The notes beneath the pieces were generated by a model. That model was not told the origin of the DNA. It made no database searches and worked only from the letters and a program-made list of their open reading frames with translations. 64,000 bases of DNA from Achatina immaculata (taxonomy: Eukaryota; Mollusca; Gastropoda; Stylommatophora; Achatinidae), in assembly GCA_009760885.1 (NCBI GenBank), contig CM019696.1:47562017-47626016 (forward strand). Reading direction: 5' to 3'. Position numbers and translations under genes: made by a program. Each line of letters opens with the position of its first letter. Position 1 is the stretch's first letter. Positions 1-12,122 of the stretch are shown piece by piece.

Positions 1-609
1 GAACGACAAAGGCATCAACAAAATCAATGGACACAAGACTGGACATCTCCACGATCTAATATATGTTCCCGGCAGACTACTGTCGCCATCAGAACACCCT
101 AATACACTCTATTCTACATCTATTTCACTAAACAACAACATTTCTAACAGACCAATCTACATCTATCTCAGACGATACACAAAACACAACTGTCCCTCAG
201 TCATATGATTTCTCTCTCACCTGACCTTTTTCCTGTCATACTTTAACCGTGACCCTAGTGCAACCCGAGACAAAGCAGATGGACTCTACTCACACACAGC
301 TGATTACTTTAGAAGATAACTCATTTTATATATATATATATTTTTTTTTTACAATCCTCAGATGAGTTATCTATCTTACATCCTAACATTCAATATACTG
401 CTATACGTTGAGCACTTAATATCCATGTTTTGACTTCGCTACGCTGCATCCTGCTTTGATTTGTCTATATAGCCGGCTAAAGCGCAGACCTCATAGAGGC
501 ATGTGCAGATCCCAGAGGGCATAGTTTTACACAGATTAAACATTTTTTTTTCTTTCCAGACGAGTCTTCTGTTTCTGATAACTGAAGTTGGCAATTATTA
601 TTATTTTAT
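1..609. other. no feature recognised
   Basis: AT-rich DNA with a (TA)n/T run at about 329-350. No exon, tRNA-like box or transposon protein was recognised. Confidence 0.5.
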
Positions 610-1380
610 TATTTTTCTTATATACAGTATATAAATACAGACAAAATATACCACATGATGCCTGAAATCAAAAGAAGGTACATCGGTGAGCTATATGGTG
701 GAGGAAGACCAGAAAAAAGCACCAGATACTGAAAACTGTGATGGACCGCCAATACTTGAAGATGAAATCATAGATGCCATCAAACACATGAAGAAAGGAA
801 AAGCGACTGGGCCTGATAATATAACAATAGAAGAAATATAAGCGTTAGAGGAAATGGGAATAAAAATAATAATCAAGTTACTGAATGACATTTGCAACAG
901 TGGTTATATGCCCAGTGACCTGCTTAAATCCACGTTTATAGCACTACCAAAGAAACCAGGTGCAAAGGAATGTGATGACCACCTGACTATCAGCCTCACA
1001 TGTCACATAACAAAGCTACTTCTGAGAATTATTATGAGAAGAACAAGGAAAAAGATAAAAATGGAAATAGCAGATGAACAGTTCGGGTTTGTTGAAGGAA
1101 AGGGAACACACAATGCCATTTATGTTTTACGAACAATAACAGAAAGATCTTTAGAAGTACAGAAAGATCTCTACTTTTGCTTCATTGATTACATCAAGGC
1201 ATTCGGCAAGGTGAAACATGATGAGATTTTTAAAATGTTTGAAGACATAGACATAGACGGCAAAGGCCTAAGGATTGTAAAACATCTATACTAGCAGCAG
1301 GAAGCAGCGATTTCAGTTGAAAATAAAACTGGAAAATATCAACCAATAAAACAAAGAATACACAATAATTAGTGTATAAG
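610..1380 (+). mobile_element. LINE C reverse transcriptase fragment
   Basis: Broken frames encode the N-terminal half of a non-LTR reverse transcriptase. At 691-840 a degenerate stretch carries the KKGKATGPDNI-like block; 854-1294 (146 residues) has LPKKPGAKECDDHLTISL (motif normally R-P-I-S-L), EQFGFVEGKGTHNAIY and FIDYIKAFGKVKHDEIF, that is, RT motifs 1, 2a and A with the catalytic aspartate of motif A (FIDYIKAF) kept. The element stops before the YADD motif where a duplicated segment begins near 1385. Stops at 840 and 1292 show it is dead. Its 3' part may be the fragment at 2500-2895. Confidence 0.8.
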
Positions 1381-1387
1381 TATACAC

Positions 1388-2515
1388 CTATACAAGAAGC
1401 ACTGCAGTAAAGCTGTGATACCAAAATGTATAAACTAGGAAAAAAGTAGGAACAGTTTTATTATTTAACGATCACAAAGTTGTGACGTTTCGGCGTGAGC
1501 CTTAATCATACAAACACATACAAGACGAAGAATTAGAGAGAGGAGATAAAGTACAGATTGACATGAATCCTATGTTAATAAATAAATAAATTAATTAATA
1601 AATTAATAAAATGAATAAATCACCTAGCTTGAAAGAATATGTAGATTGTCCGACGTTAATTTAGAAATGCCGTGAAAAAATATGGAGCGTCTCCGACATA
1701 CGTCAAACTGGTTTATGTCCATTCCTTGATGCTGTCCACACATCTGTGCTCTTGTTCTCTCTTCCCTTCGATCTTGCCCTCAAGAAGAGTCTTCAGTATA
1801 GTACTGAGCCTCTTGATGTGCTCAGAGTATCTTATTTGTTTTTATATTTCTCTTTTCACTTTTAGCTGGTTTAGCACTTCTTTGATTTCTTATCTGTCCA
1901 CGGGATACACTCTGTTCTTCTGTATATCCACATTTCTAGGGCCTCATTTTTCTACTGTCTTATTCAAGGTCCAGCCTTCTACAGCACAAAGGAATACTGA
2001 GTATATGTAGCATTTTACAATACGTAGTCTCGGCTGCTGTGATATTTGTTTTGGCGTATAAGGATCTTCCTCATTCTGTTGAAGGTGTTTTTTCGTCATT
2101 CCTATACTTCTGTTAAGTTCCGTTTCATATTTTCCATCCTCTGTTATCATGTGTCCCAAATTCATGAAAATTTTTACCTGTTCAAGTGGTTCTTCAGGTA
2201 TTTTTATATTTACACCTGGTTTAATTTTTTTAATCTTTTTTTTTTTTTAAGGGAAGTCTTAGTCGTGGAAAGAAAATCTCCACTAAGCTACAGAAAAAAA
2301 TGACGCACTAAAACTAGAACGATAGTTAGTGAAACCATGAAAAATGATCTAGCACGATACAGGAGATAGTGCAACTCCTTTACTCGTATTTAAAAAATAC
2401 AGCGTTTTCATTGGCTTGTCCGTGTCAGACGCTGTGACAATACGAGAACATCACAGATGTCTGTTTTGCGTGTTTAACTAATTGAATTATCATAGTTAAT
2501 TGCCCACAATGAAGT
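1388..2515 (+). repeat. 1.1-kb direct duplication, copy 1
   Basis: This segment, from CCTATACAAGAAGCACTGCA to TTGCCCACAATGAAGT, recurs at 2901-4036 with high identity. On the minus strand, 2230-1944, it encodes a LINE connector fragment (NLGHMITEDGKYETELNRSI and IVKCYIYSVFLCAVEGWTLN), the region after the RT catalytic core. The block therefore contains LINE DNA in the orientation opposite to the flanking LINE C pieces. Confidence 0.85.
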
Positions 2516-2897
2516 CTGCACAAAAATCATTGGAAGCAGCAGAAATGTGGTTTATTAGAAGAATGTTGCGAATCCCCTGGACAGCAAAAATAACTAATGA
2601 AGAATGTATGAGAAGAGCTGGAGAGACAAAAAACCATGTCAGAAAGATAAGAGAGAGACAATGTACTTTCATAGGACATGCAATGAGAAGAGGGGGCATT
2701 GAAAATATTATAACAACAGAAAAATAGAAGGAAGAAGATCAAGAGGAAGACGAAGAGAAATGATACTGGACAGTCTGACGGGATGGTGTGAGAGGAGATC
2801 ACCAACTGAACTGATGGCGTGCATGAAGGATCGGGTACTCTGGAGAAGCATAATAGCCAACGCCAGTCGGCACGGCACCTGATGATGATGATGATGA
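2500..2897 (+). mobile_element. LINE C 3' end
   Basis: Encodes the C-terminal tail of a non-LTR polyprotein: WFIRRMLRIPWTAKITNEE, RERQCTFIGHAMRRGGIEN, then after a frameshift SRGRRREMILDSLTGW and LWRSIIANASRHGT, ending in a (GAT)n tail at 2881-2897, the usual simple 3' tail of such elements. The same tail is found on the minus strand at 22028-22760. Confidence 0.82.
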
Positions 2898-2900
2898 TAT

Positions 2901-4036
2901 ACCTATACAAGAAGCACTGCAGTAAAGCTGTGATACCAAAATGTATAAACTAGGAAAAAAGTAGGAACAGTTTTATTATTTAACGACCACAAAGTTGTGA
3001 CGTTTCGGCGTTAGCCTTAATCATACAAACACATACAAGACGAAGAATTAGAGAGAGGAGATAAAGTACAGATTGACATGAATCCTATGTTAATAAATAA
3101 ATAAATTAATTAATTAAATAAATAAATCACCTAGTTTGAAAAAATAAGTAAATTGTCGACATTAATTTAGAAATGCCTTGAAAAAATATGGAGCGTCTCC
3201 GACAAACGTCAAACTGGTTCATGTTCATTCCTTGATGCTGTCCAGACATCTGCGTTGTTGTCGTTCTCTTGTTCTCTTCCCTTCAATCTTACCCTCAAGA
3301 AGAGTCTTCAATATAGTACTGAGCCTCTTGACGTGCTCAGAGTATCTTATTTGTTTTCATATTTCTCTTTTCACTTCTAGCTGGTTTAGCACTTCTTTGA
3401 TTTTTATCTGTCCACGGGATACACTCTATTCTTCTATATATCCACATTTCTAGGGCCTCATTTTTCTGTTGTCTTATTCAAGGTCCAGCCTTCTGCAACA
3501 CAAAGGAATACTGAGTATATGTAGCATTTTACAATACGTAGTCTCGGCTGCTGTGATATTTGTTTTGGCGTATAAGGATCTTCCTCATTCTGTTGAAGGT
3601 ATTTTTTCGTCATTCCTATACTTCTGTTAAGTTCCGTTTCACATTTTCCATCCTCTGTTATCATGTGTCCCAAATACATGAAGATTTTTACCTGTTCAAG
3701 TGGTTCTCCAAGTATTTTTATATTTACACCTGGTTTTATTTTTTTTAATCCTTTTTTTTTTGTAAGGGAAGTCTTAGTCGTGGAAAGAAAATGTCCACTA
3801 AGCTACAGGAGAAAAGAAAATGACGCACTAAAACTAGAACGATAGTTAGTGAAACCATGGAAAATGATCTAGCACGGCACAGGAGATAGTGCAACTCCTT
3901 TACTCGTATTTAACAAATACAGCGTTTTCATTGGCTTGTCCGTGTCAGACGCTGTGACAATATGAGAACATCACAGATGTCTGTTTTGCGTGTTTAACTA
4001 ATTGAATTATCATAGTTTATTGCCCACAATGAAGTT
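2901..4036 (+). repeat. 1.1-kb direct duplication, copy 2
   Basis: Second copy of 1388-2515, ending at the same CCCACAATGAAGT. Its minus-strand LINE connector frame (3679-3458, YLGHMITEDGKCETELNRSI) is slightly better preserved. The two copies are separated by the LINE C 3' end, giving a period of about 1.5 kb. Confidence 0.85.
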
Positions 4037-4600
4037 TTCACTAGAAGGTTGGGTTAAGGCAATGAATTTCAACAACAAGAAAAGTTTTGCAAACATGCTT
4101 CGCTTTGTAGCATGGCTATATAGTTCATTAACGTTCGCATGTTAACTTCACTGATTGCAACATATCTCTATCTTACCCTGTATAAAAATATTATTCATAA
4201 ATAAATACTAGCCAGCACGTGGAATCTAAGCTTCAGAGAACATGTTAGAAAAGATTACCAAGTTATGCACATTCATATTTCTAAACTTCGTGAAAGAGAG
4301 CAGACTCGGGTAAAGAAAGTGTAACGACAGCTGAAAAAACAGATTTAGTATACATGAACGTTGAAGAAGGAGAAGATTAACAAAATACTTTAGTTTCTTT
4401 AATTTCTTCATTCCATTTTTAAGAACACGAATCAAGACCAAGAAATACAGCCCTCTTTGAATGTCCGTATTTCATGAGCCAGAGATAGCTAAACATATAA
4501 ATACTGTTTACACAAAGCCACGGCAGTAAAGCTGTGCTCACAATTGCAGTTCACAGCTAAATACTCTCTATTTTTCACTTTTTTTTTTATAAATAAGAAA
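4037..4600. other. no feature recognised
   Basis: AT-rich sequence with no coding or repeat signal that I can name. Confidence 0.5.
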
Positions 4601-4626
4601 CTACGAGGCTTTGGTATGGTAAAGTA

Positions 4627-4851
4627 AGAGAACAAATTTTGTAGGATTAGACCTGGAAAAAATCGTAGACAAAGCACTTTAGTGAGACGTGAGAGAAAGA
4701 AAAATCACAAGAGAATTACCTGGGATTCGAACACGGACTCTGGTAGGACGAGCAGCCGTCTAGCCACGAGAGAACAGCGCACTATCGACATAGCCAACTT
4801 AGCGGTGCTACGATTTTTTCGAGGCCTAATCCTACAAAATTTGTTCTCTAT
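4627..4851 (-). mobile_element. tRNA-derived SINE between inverted 41-bp arms
   Basis: Positions 4627-4667 and 4811-4851 are inverted copies of each other with about two mismatches (AGAGAACAAATTTTGTAGGA at one end). Between them the minus strand has pol III promoter boxes: B box GTTCGAATCCC at about 4722-4732 and an A box around 4781-4797 (GTTGGCTATGTCGATAGTGC). The arrangement could be a SINE inserted into a palindromic MITE, or a foldback element that captured a tRNA-like core. Confidence 0.65.
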
Positions 4852-4859
4852 TTTTCACT

Positions 4860-5990
4860 GTTCTTTTATCCACAAAAATAATTGCTGTATACTACTGATG
4901 TGAATCTATATTTCCTTTTCTTTTCAGGTCTCTTTGTCCATCATGTTTTTATGTGATTAAGATGTAAACAGAGACACTACACCTGTGTGGTCGCTAATTA
5001 ACAAAGCTAATTTTACTTGTGTTCTAAATAGTCTTATATTTCATATTTCGTGAGAAGAATTTAAGACATACTGAATTCTGATATACGTTTATAGATCAAC
5101 TCATTGGATTTTCTTTCGTTCTTTACGAGTAGTACTATTATAAGGGAGAAGTGGGTACGAGTAAAATAGAGTATTAAACAAAGCGCTATAATAAGGGGGA
5201 AGTGGGTAAAAGAAAATATTAAAGGAAACACAATTATAGGGCTAATATAACTTAAGATCTACCTTGACGTTTGGTTGTTTCAGTGTATTTCTACCTGTAA
5301 TTAGATAACTCAGCGGTTTGTTTGAATTATAATATCGCAAGCATAATCTAAGCTGTGCAACATTTTAAGGCCATCGATTCAGAGCTACAACGAAATATTA
5401 AACTTACCAGATAGTCTGTTCTAACCTACAAAATCTTTCTCGCCTAACTTTGCGGTCAAAAACATATGACACGAGCGTTTATGATAGAGTTTTTTTTAAA
5501 ATCCCATTAGGAAAACCAATATCCGTTTGTATACATGCAAAGCGCAGTGTTGTTCTGTCGCTTTGATTGGATTCTCTGATGTGCCATATGGGTTGACTGT
5601 AAAAGTATTAATAGTGGTAGATAGTCTTGTAGCACAGCAGTAGCATAGGCTTAGCAGTAATACAACATTGCTGTAAAAACAGAGAAATTATATGATAATA
5701 GCCGTAGAAACAGAGTTTGGACAAATTCTGAAGTCTTTTCCTTCCGCTTCATTCTAAGTCCGGCCTTTTACTTTGATTATTATTATTATTATTGTATTTC
5801 ATCGTCATCTTGTGATGATAAAAGCATTAGTAGGGGGAAATTATGTTCCGTAGCATTTCCTTGTGTAGTGGTGTGAAGTTTTAGTGCCTTCACATTTCTA
5901 GGCTGCTATAGGTAGCTATAGGTATATTTGAGGCCAGGATGCACCTTTCCTAGCTGCCAAGAAAACACCATGTACTCATTTTATTTTTTT
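4860..5990. other. no gene recognised; short internal duplication
   Basis: AT-rich. A block around GGGAGAAGTGGGTA at 5150 recurs about 45 bp later (GGGGGAAGTGGGTA at 5198). Short (TTA)n near 5778. Nothing else recognised. Confidence 0.5.
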
Positions 5991-6115
5991 AGGCTGGGCT
6001 GAACCCGTTGTTGCTCGGTCAGGAAAATCCGCCCCCCCCCCGAGTACGAAATCGAACCAGGGACCTTGTGATCGACAGGTGAGTACACTAACTATGACAC
6101 CAAAGCCAACAGAGT
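5985..6115 (-). mobile_element. tRNA-derived SINE
   Basis: On the minus strand, A-box-like TGGTGTCATAGTTAGTG (about 6087-6103) and B-box GGTTCGATTTC (6048-6058) are about 35 bp apart, as in tRNA-derived SINEs. A run of C (G on the minus strand) lies just downstream of the B box. Confidence 0.7.
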
Positions 6116-6179
6116 CTTTTGCGGCGGTTGATGCCTTGAGGATGCTGAGACTGGGGTATCGTCTCGGATTACAGTGACT

Positions 6180-7065
6180 TACTTTAGGATCTTCTTCTTC
6201 GTTTGCTTCTACCACCAAGACTGCCCCGTGATCCTGCTGAATTTACTCCCGTGGTCCTCAATAGGCCCCTTGTTCCTCCTGTGGTCCCCGAGAGGACCAC
6301 ACGAAATCCTCGAGAGGACCACAAGAGATTTAGAGTATCGCAGGGCTTGGGCCTGTATTCTCAATCGATCGCAGAAGCGGGATTACGTGACACCGTGGTT
6401 TTTGTTGCACCAGTTTAATCTAGAGTTGGACTTTCTCACCAGAAAACCTCGACGTGTTTTGGATATCAGTATATTCCCGCAGGGTGAGAGGTGGTTGCCT
6501 ATCTAGACTACCCTGGTCCAGTGTCTCCGACTTCAGCATTTTGTGGTCGTGGCCGCTACCCTTCCTAGTTGTGACCAGGATGGAGCTTTTGTCCAGGAGG
6601 ACGAATCCTCGTCACTAATAAGTTTCACCCCTGGGTTAAGCCAGTTTAGGCGTATTATCCCTGTATGGGCGTGTTTAGGACGTGACCGACCTCTAGAGCG
6701 GAGGTATCGTGACAGGTATAGTCATCAAGTTTCACCCCTGGTTTAAGTCGGTTTAGGCATTTTTCACCAGTGTGGGTGTATATCGGACGTGGCCGGCCTC
6801 TAGAGCAGAGGTGCCGTGGTATGAGTAGCTCTCACCGCGGGACTACTGGACAGATCGATTAAACTTCACGTTATCCTTTCCATCACCTTTTCACAGCGGA
6901 GCCGCAAGGCAACCCTAATCGTATTTTCTTCATTGGCCTGGAGGAGCATCACTCCACGCGCGGAGCCGAAGAATCTCGCCAGCAGAACCTGAAATGGACC
7001 CTCCTCAAAAAAGAGAGCTTATCGACATTCCGTCACCCACAGAGGGTGGGCCGCTTGTCCTCCTT
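6180..7065 (-). mobile_element. LINE 3' region (repeat shared with 47.6-48.8 kb)
   Basis: This block, read on the minus strand, matches 47650-48835 on the plus strand over most of its length (for example the segment with TTTCTCACCAGAAAACCTC and the segments with CACCCCTGGTTTAAG). Both end in a (GAA)n tail after TGGTAGAAGC, so the tail marks the 3' end. No long protein frame is kept; it resembles a long 3' untranslated region containing repeated CCTCTAGAGC boxes. Confidence 0.7.
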
Positions 7066-7094
7066 ACATCAGTGGAATCTTTGCTCACAGGGCA

Positions 7095-7525
7095 ACATTG
7101 ATGGGAACTGTAACAGTTGTAGTAGCACTGGTAGCAGCTGTAGTAGAGATAGTATCGGCAACAGCTAATAGTGATAGTAATTGCAGTAATAGTTGAAACA
7201 GTAGTGGGTGTTCTGGAACAGCAGCAGTGGTAGGGGTAATAGTAATAATAGTAACAGTAATATATGGAAAGGAGTAATGAGAAGAGATATCGACTATAGT
7301 AGAAATTGTAACAGTAAATTTAATATACTGCAGTTGGCAGGTCCAATAAAATGGGGGTTGGGGGGGGGGGGTACGTACAGCTGGTGCGTTGCTCCGGGGC
7401 CTGAGGAGTTTCTCCAATTTTAGGAGGGGCCTCCGGTAGATGAAAGCAGAATGGCAAATCAGTAGTGTAAGGGATCCCCTCCTCCTCCTTCTTCTTCTTC
7501 TTCTTCTTTCGAGGTTGTTGGTCAC
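7095..7525. repeat. imperfect trinucleotide DNA
   Basis: Degenerate GTA/ACA-type triplets at about 7100-7320, a G run near 7361, and a (CTT)n tract at 7483-7510. Frames across it give serine/asparagine or arginine runs and are not genes. Confidence 0.75.
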
Positions 7526-7526
7526 A

Positions 7527-8090
7527 TCAGATCCTGATCCCAGTCAACATGGTAAAGCTCGTAGTCCTCTCCAGATTCTGATAGGAGCCCCAAAGCTTTT
7601 TCCCCAAGCTTGTGTCATCTGGCCATGCCTCTCGTCTCAGGTCTGCATGGTTTGGGCAATCTTGAACGAAATGTTCTGGAGCCTGGATTCCACTGCCACA
7701 TGGACACTGGTATGTGTGAGGCATTTTAAGTCGATGTAGGTGGCTCAGTAGTCTGCAGTGGCCTGTCCGTAGGCGGAAGAGGATGGTTTGCTGATGTTTT
7801 TTGTAGTTGGTGTATTGCATCTGGTTCATTGTTGCATTTCAGTTGTTTCTTCAATTCAGAACTTCACTGGTTACGGATTATAGTTTTCGCCTCTTGGTAG
7901 TTTACTGGATGATTTGTTTGATCTTGATTGCTGCCAGCTTGAATATTTATATTTCAGTGTCAGCTATTCCACAGTGGGATGGCACCCATTGTAGGGTCAC
8001 AGTTGTTGACAGTGCATGTAAGAGAACTGGAAATAGTTTTGCACTGTCTGACAGAACTCCGGTCAGATGCCCTGTCATGAACATGATTTG
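7527..8090 (-). mobile_element. LINE fragment: RNase H remnant and C-terminal zinc knuckle
   Basis: The minus-strand frame 7829-7527 encodes LFRLRTGHCRLLSHLHRLKM and CPCGSGIQAPEHFVQDCPN, the Cys-rich tail that follows RNase H in I- and Jockey-like LINEs. Upstream (8090-7830) broken frames keep the MGAIPLWNS-like piece of the RNase H VPSHCGI block. It ends at a (GAAGAA)n tract (7510-7483). Confidence 0.75.
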
Positions 8091-8099
8091 ACGGTGCTA

Positions 8100-9910
8100 T
8101 ATTTCCTTTTGCGTACATTTAGCTCTTGAGAGGAGCCTCAAAGCGGAATAACTCTAACTAAACCCAAGAACATCCTGCTACAGCTAGGTATTGGTCGTTT
8201 CCATAAAGGGTACCCGTATAGTAAGGAGGATTCATTGAAGAGGTTCCAGGAATAAATTCCCTGGGTTATTCAAATAGCTTCTGAGTATGTCCACGACTGA
8301 CTGCCACAATCGTTCTGTTGAGAAATATGCTTTATGCATAGAATTCAAATAATCCAAAGAAGACCAGTTTAACCATTCCAAAACAGCAAAATTTTCTAAA
8401 ACTTTTTAGGCGAGACTATCTAAATACCAATCCGTTTACTGCACTGTGCGAGGATTTGTCACCGGTTCAATTCTTCTGTTGGGGGGGGGGGGGGGGGGGG
8501 GGGAAGGGGGATTAACTTCTTATTCAACAGGAAATGTAGGCAGTTATTTTTGTAGGACTCTAACATGTTAGTTAGTTTCAGATTTTCTCAATATCTGAAA
8601 CCGTTTTATCTAAGAAAGTTTGTATAAAGTGGTTTTTTTCCCCCATGAACTTATTAGCGGCAGTTAGCGTAATGGTTTGTATTATTGATGTGTTGGTTAT
8701 ATTGTTATCTATTATAGCACATACACTTCAGTGTTTATATTGATTTTAAAGCTTTTTTTAGCACAATGGCTTTCATATATAATACAAGTGCAAACGGGGG
8801 TTGGGGGATGACGAATGAAGAAATGAAGACTTTTCCTCCAGATGGTATTTCAGTTTACATTTGATCTTATCCGATATCCAGACACAAAAAAAAATATAGA
8901 CAGGAGGACGTTATGGAGACTGATTGTAATTTTCTTTCCTAGCCATCTTCTTGCATACGATTCAGCTATGCTGAAACTTGTAATCTGCTCACTACGACTA
9001 ACGCCTCTCTGTAGGCCTAAGAATGGGCAATAACACAAAAGAAAACGTCTTCCCCCACAACATACACTCAACAAACCCGATATTACAACATATCAAACGC
9101 TTAGAATACTATATGCCAGAAATGCCTTTGTAAGTTGAAAACTGATAACGTAGTTAAAGTATAATCAGTGTGCTAAAAACTACCGTAATAGAGACGGCAA
9201 TTATTTGAATTATTAATCTATAAATATTTTATTTTATTAAATGCATTTTTTAGTATCTTAAGCTTCTAGAAGAAAAGTTGATTTAAGTTTATTTTCTTAA
9301 GTAGAATAAGCTGGCCAACTTTATGAATCCTGGCATATTTTTGTGTAGCAGGCGTAAATGCTGGCAGTTTGTAGAAATAGTTTTTTTTTTGCGATTCTTA
9401 TGAAACAGTTTCATTCAACTAAGAAAGGAAAATGTTCAAATGGCGAGGTAATAAAAGATACATCAGCCAAACTTTTACTGCATTACACATTTACTTGGCT
9501 ATAAAATAGATACGCCAGAGTAGCGGTCACAAGATTGTATATCATTCAACAGCAAACTAGTAATGTACTTCAGCACTCATTTGAAAAACTGACATAGTTG
9601 GGCATACAATTCACAGTATGTACCTCAAAAGTGATTGTCTGGGACATTGAACTTGTTAATGTAACCTGCGCAGTGCTGCTAGTCTTTGGTGCGTACGTTC
9701 CCTCTCTGGTCACTGACGTCAGGTCTATTTTGTCACTATCTTTTCTCACTTACACCGTCTTGCTGAAAAGTTAGTGTTACTCTAGTCGATTTGAGAATGT
9801 AGCAGCTAAAGCGAAGTTTGTTTGCTTTTTCTTGTTCTTAGAGGATCTGTTAAGACGAATTATCTTTGATATAGGTTATCTAGGATAATTTGATAATCTG
9901 TAAGATCTGG
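8100..9910. other. no gene recognised; degenerate SINE and poly-G
   Basis: At 8435-8475 a weak tRNA-like piece (TTTACTGCACTGTGCGAGGA then CACCGGTTCAATTC) precedes a run of 23 G at 8481-8503, as in the SINE at 6 kb. The rest is AT-rich without recognisable features. Confidence 0.5.
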
Positions 9911-9914
9911 GCCA

Positions 9915-10111
9915 TGTAGAGAGAATGTTAGAGAACAGACAAGCAAAAATTCTGTACACACAAGAGATGAGAGAAACAAGACAAAGGGGGCAGGCCAGGA
10001 GATGGAAAGACAACATAGAAGAGGATGTAAAAGAAATTGGTGTCACCAACTGGAGAGAGACTTTATCTGCAACAATGAGCCTTAATGGTTTGGAAAGAAG
10101 AAGAAGATAAG
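9915..10111 (+). mobile_element. LINE D 3' end
   Basis: Encodes a LINE C-terminus: LGHVERMLENRQAKILYTQE, ARRWKDNIEEDVKEIGVTNW and SLNGLERRRR, ending in (GAAGAA)n. Copies of the same tail are at 45520-45712, 51515-51597 and 61060-61310. Confidence 0.78.
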
Positions 10112-10390
10112 ATCTTGACAGGCAATACTGTAATGAGGATATTGAGTTAAAGGTAATATAGTGAAGATCCTGACAGTAAGCTGCTGTACTGAAGATTTTG
10201 AAGGTAAAATAGTAAAGATCTTGACACATTGCTGAAGATTTTTGACTGTCAGACATTGTTGAAGATCTTGAGATAGAAGTAGTATGTGAAGATCTTACCA
10301 CCCAGATACTAGCAGATACTGACAGTCAGACAGTGGTGAAAGTCATAACAACCAGACACTCTTGAAGCTCTTGAATTTCAGTGCAGGTCT
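10112..10390 (+). repeat. degenerate minisatellite
   Basis: Diverged units based on GAAGATCTTGACAG, 30-45 bp apart, with many indels. No coding signal. Confidence 0.6.
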
Positions 10391-11149
10391 TGAATCACCA
10401 GCCTTCTAATATCCAAACCAAACCCAAGATTCCTGTTTTGTTAAGTCTCTTTTTTTCCCAGGATCAGAATGCAGAAGTAGGATAGGGTGCTAGCAAGTCC
10501 TTTTCATGGGTCCTGATAGCTGCACCATCTGACAAGTGTAACCAGCATTACTCGTTTGAGTCTAGAGGGGTGAGGCCTATGAATAGAAAAATACAGTGTA
10601 CATGATATCATTATAGTGAATTTTAAAAAAAAAAATCCCTGCTATTGAATAAACAACCAGAAAAAAGGGATCCATAGGTAAGACTGACCATATTTATAGT
10701 GACTTGGTCTTTTGGCCATTGGATTAAGGATGTTACTCCCAAAGTCCTCCAGCTGGACCTGGTGTATGAATGAGTACTCAGCTTGCTGTGTTGAGGACAC
10801 ATTTCTACCAAAAATGGAGAGCATCAGTCTACCCAATAAAGCTTAAAAAATGGCCTTATGCACAACTCATGGGACTACTTGAGTAAACTAGGCAAACAGA
10901 AGAAAAGGAGTTTCATTGTTATTATGAGAAAAATATCTATTAATAATAAGAAATTAATACAGTTTTTAAAATGTTTTATATACATCTTGTGTACAGGGAC
11001 TATTGTTCATTATGACATTTTATGAGTTTTTTCCCCTTGCCTCATATTTCTCATAAATTACCCATGATGCATTTCTCAAAGCATGTATTTTATGACTCAG
11101 TATCTTAGGTATTTATTTATTTTTGTTTTTTTTCGCTGTATATTTGCAG
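10391..11149. other. no feature recognised before exon 1
   Basis: Intronic or upstream AT-rich DNA. I searched for an initiator exon ending in phase 1 and found no candidate strong enough to report. Confidence 0.45.
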
Positions 11150-11273
11150 AAGACCAACAAAATGTGATTCATAATACAAATATAAAGAGAGGAATCACAA
11201 ACAGCTTTGCCAGGACTCTGAAAGTTTTACAGCAAAAGCATCTCCAGTTCAGTAATGAGGAATTTATTTATAG
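11150..11273 (+). CDS. PLEKHM1: PLEKHM1-like exon 1 of those found: start of RUN domain
   Basis: The exon opens after a pyrimidine-rich tract ending TTTGCAG and closes at TATAG|GTACGC. It carries two bases of a codon, 40 codons, then two bases. The peptide contains ITNSFARTLKVLQQKH and LQFSNEEFIY, matching the helix that begins the PLEKHM1 RUN domain (vertebrate: LVGSVKALQKQY, from memory). Because it starts in the middle of a codon, an upstream exon with the ATG must exist; I could not identify it in 1-11149 and it may lie outside the window. A LINE fragment follows 180 bp downstream on the other strand. Confidence 0.8.
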
Positions 11274-11447
11274 GTACGCTGTTTGCATGATAAATATGTA
11301 TCGGTGGTACTTTGTGCTTCCTGCTTTCATACACTGAATACCTGACGAGAAGAGAAAAGCTGACCAAAAATGTCCTGTTGAAGAACTGTAGAATCAGAAG
11401 TGAATAGCATCCAAAATGGCAGGGGCACCATACACATCTCTCTCTCT

Positions 11448-11725
11448 CTCTCTCTGAACCTTAAGTGCCCAGGGCACATGGGGCTTCCGCAAGGGTTTTC
11501 CACAAATGCCTGTCCTTCGCCTTCTTTTCTGCTCTTGCCCAGGTGAGCCCTCTATTGCTCAACATCCTTTCTGTTGTTCTTCTCTATGTCTCTTTTGGTC
11601 TACCTTTACTTCTGCTCCCCTGTGGTGTCCATCTTAGTGCTATTTTTGGTAGTGAGTTGTCAGTCATTCGGAGCACATGTCCCAACCATCGCCAGCGTCT
11701 TTCCTCAATAATTGTTGTCAGTGGT
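11448..11725 (-). mobile_element. LINE A 3' end
   Basis: The minus strand encodes the C-terminus best preserved at 21.2 and 56.5 kb (LGHVLRMTDN, GRPKETWRRTTER, RHLWKTLAEAPCALGT), with stops. It ends in (GAGA)n, seen on the plus strand as (TC)n at 11438-11455. It lies in intron 1 of the PLEKHM1-like gene, antisense to it. Confidence 0.82.
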
Positions 11726-12122
11726 TTCATACACATGCTGGCTGCAAACTATGAGAAGGGGAAAGAATTTGTTGGTGCCAGCAAGACACAAGGCTTAGTG
11801 GGCAGTGATTGTTTATTCACCCACTGACCAAAGGACATGGATGGGATCTTCTTCTTCTTCTTCGTTCGCACTGTCTGTCTATATCTGCAGTCCTGTCTCT
11901 TGGATAAATTTCGCTGTTTTTTTGTAACTCATGTATGGAACCGTAGAGCTTATCTTCTTTAGTGGTTTCACTGGGCCAGTAATTATTTCTCAGTGTCTCG
12001 TAGTTGATGCAGTTCTGGAGGATATGTTCCACGGTTTGGGGCACCTGGGCACATGTACATAGATTAGTAGTACCAACCTTAAACTTTGTATACATATGAC
12101 TTCGGAGTCGGCTGTGTCCTGT

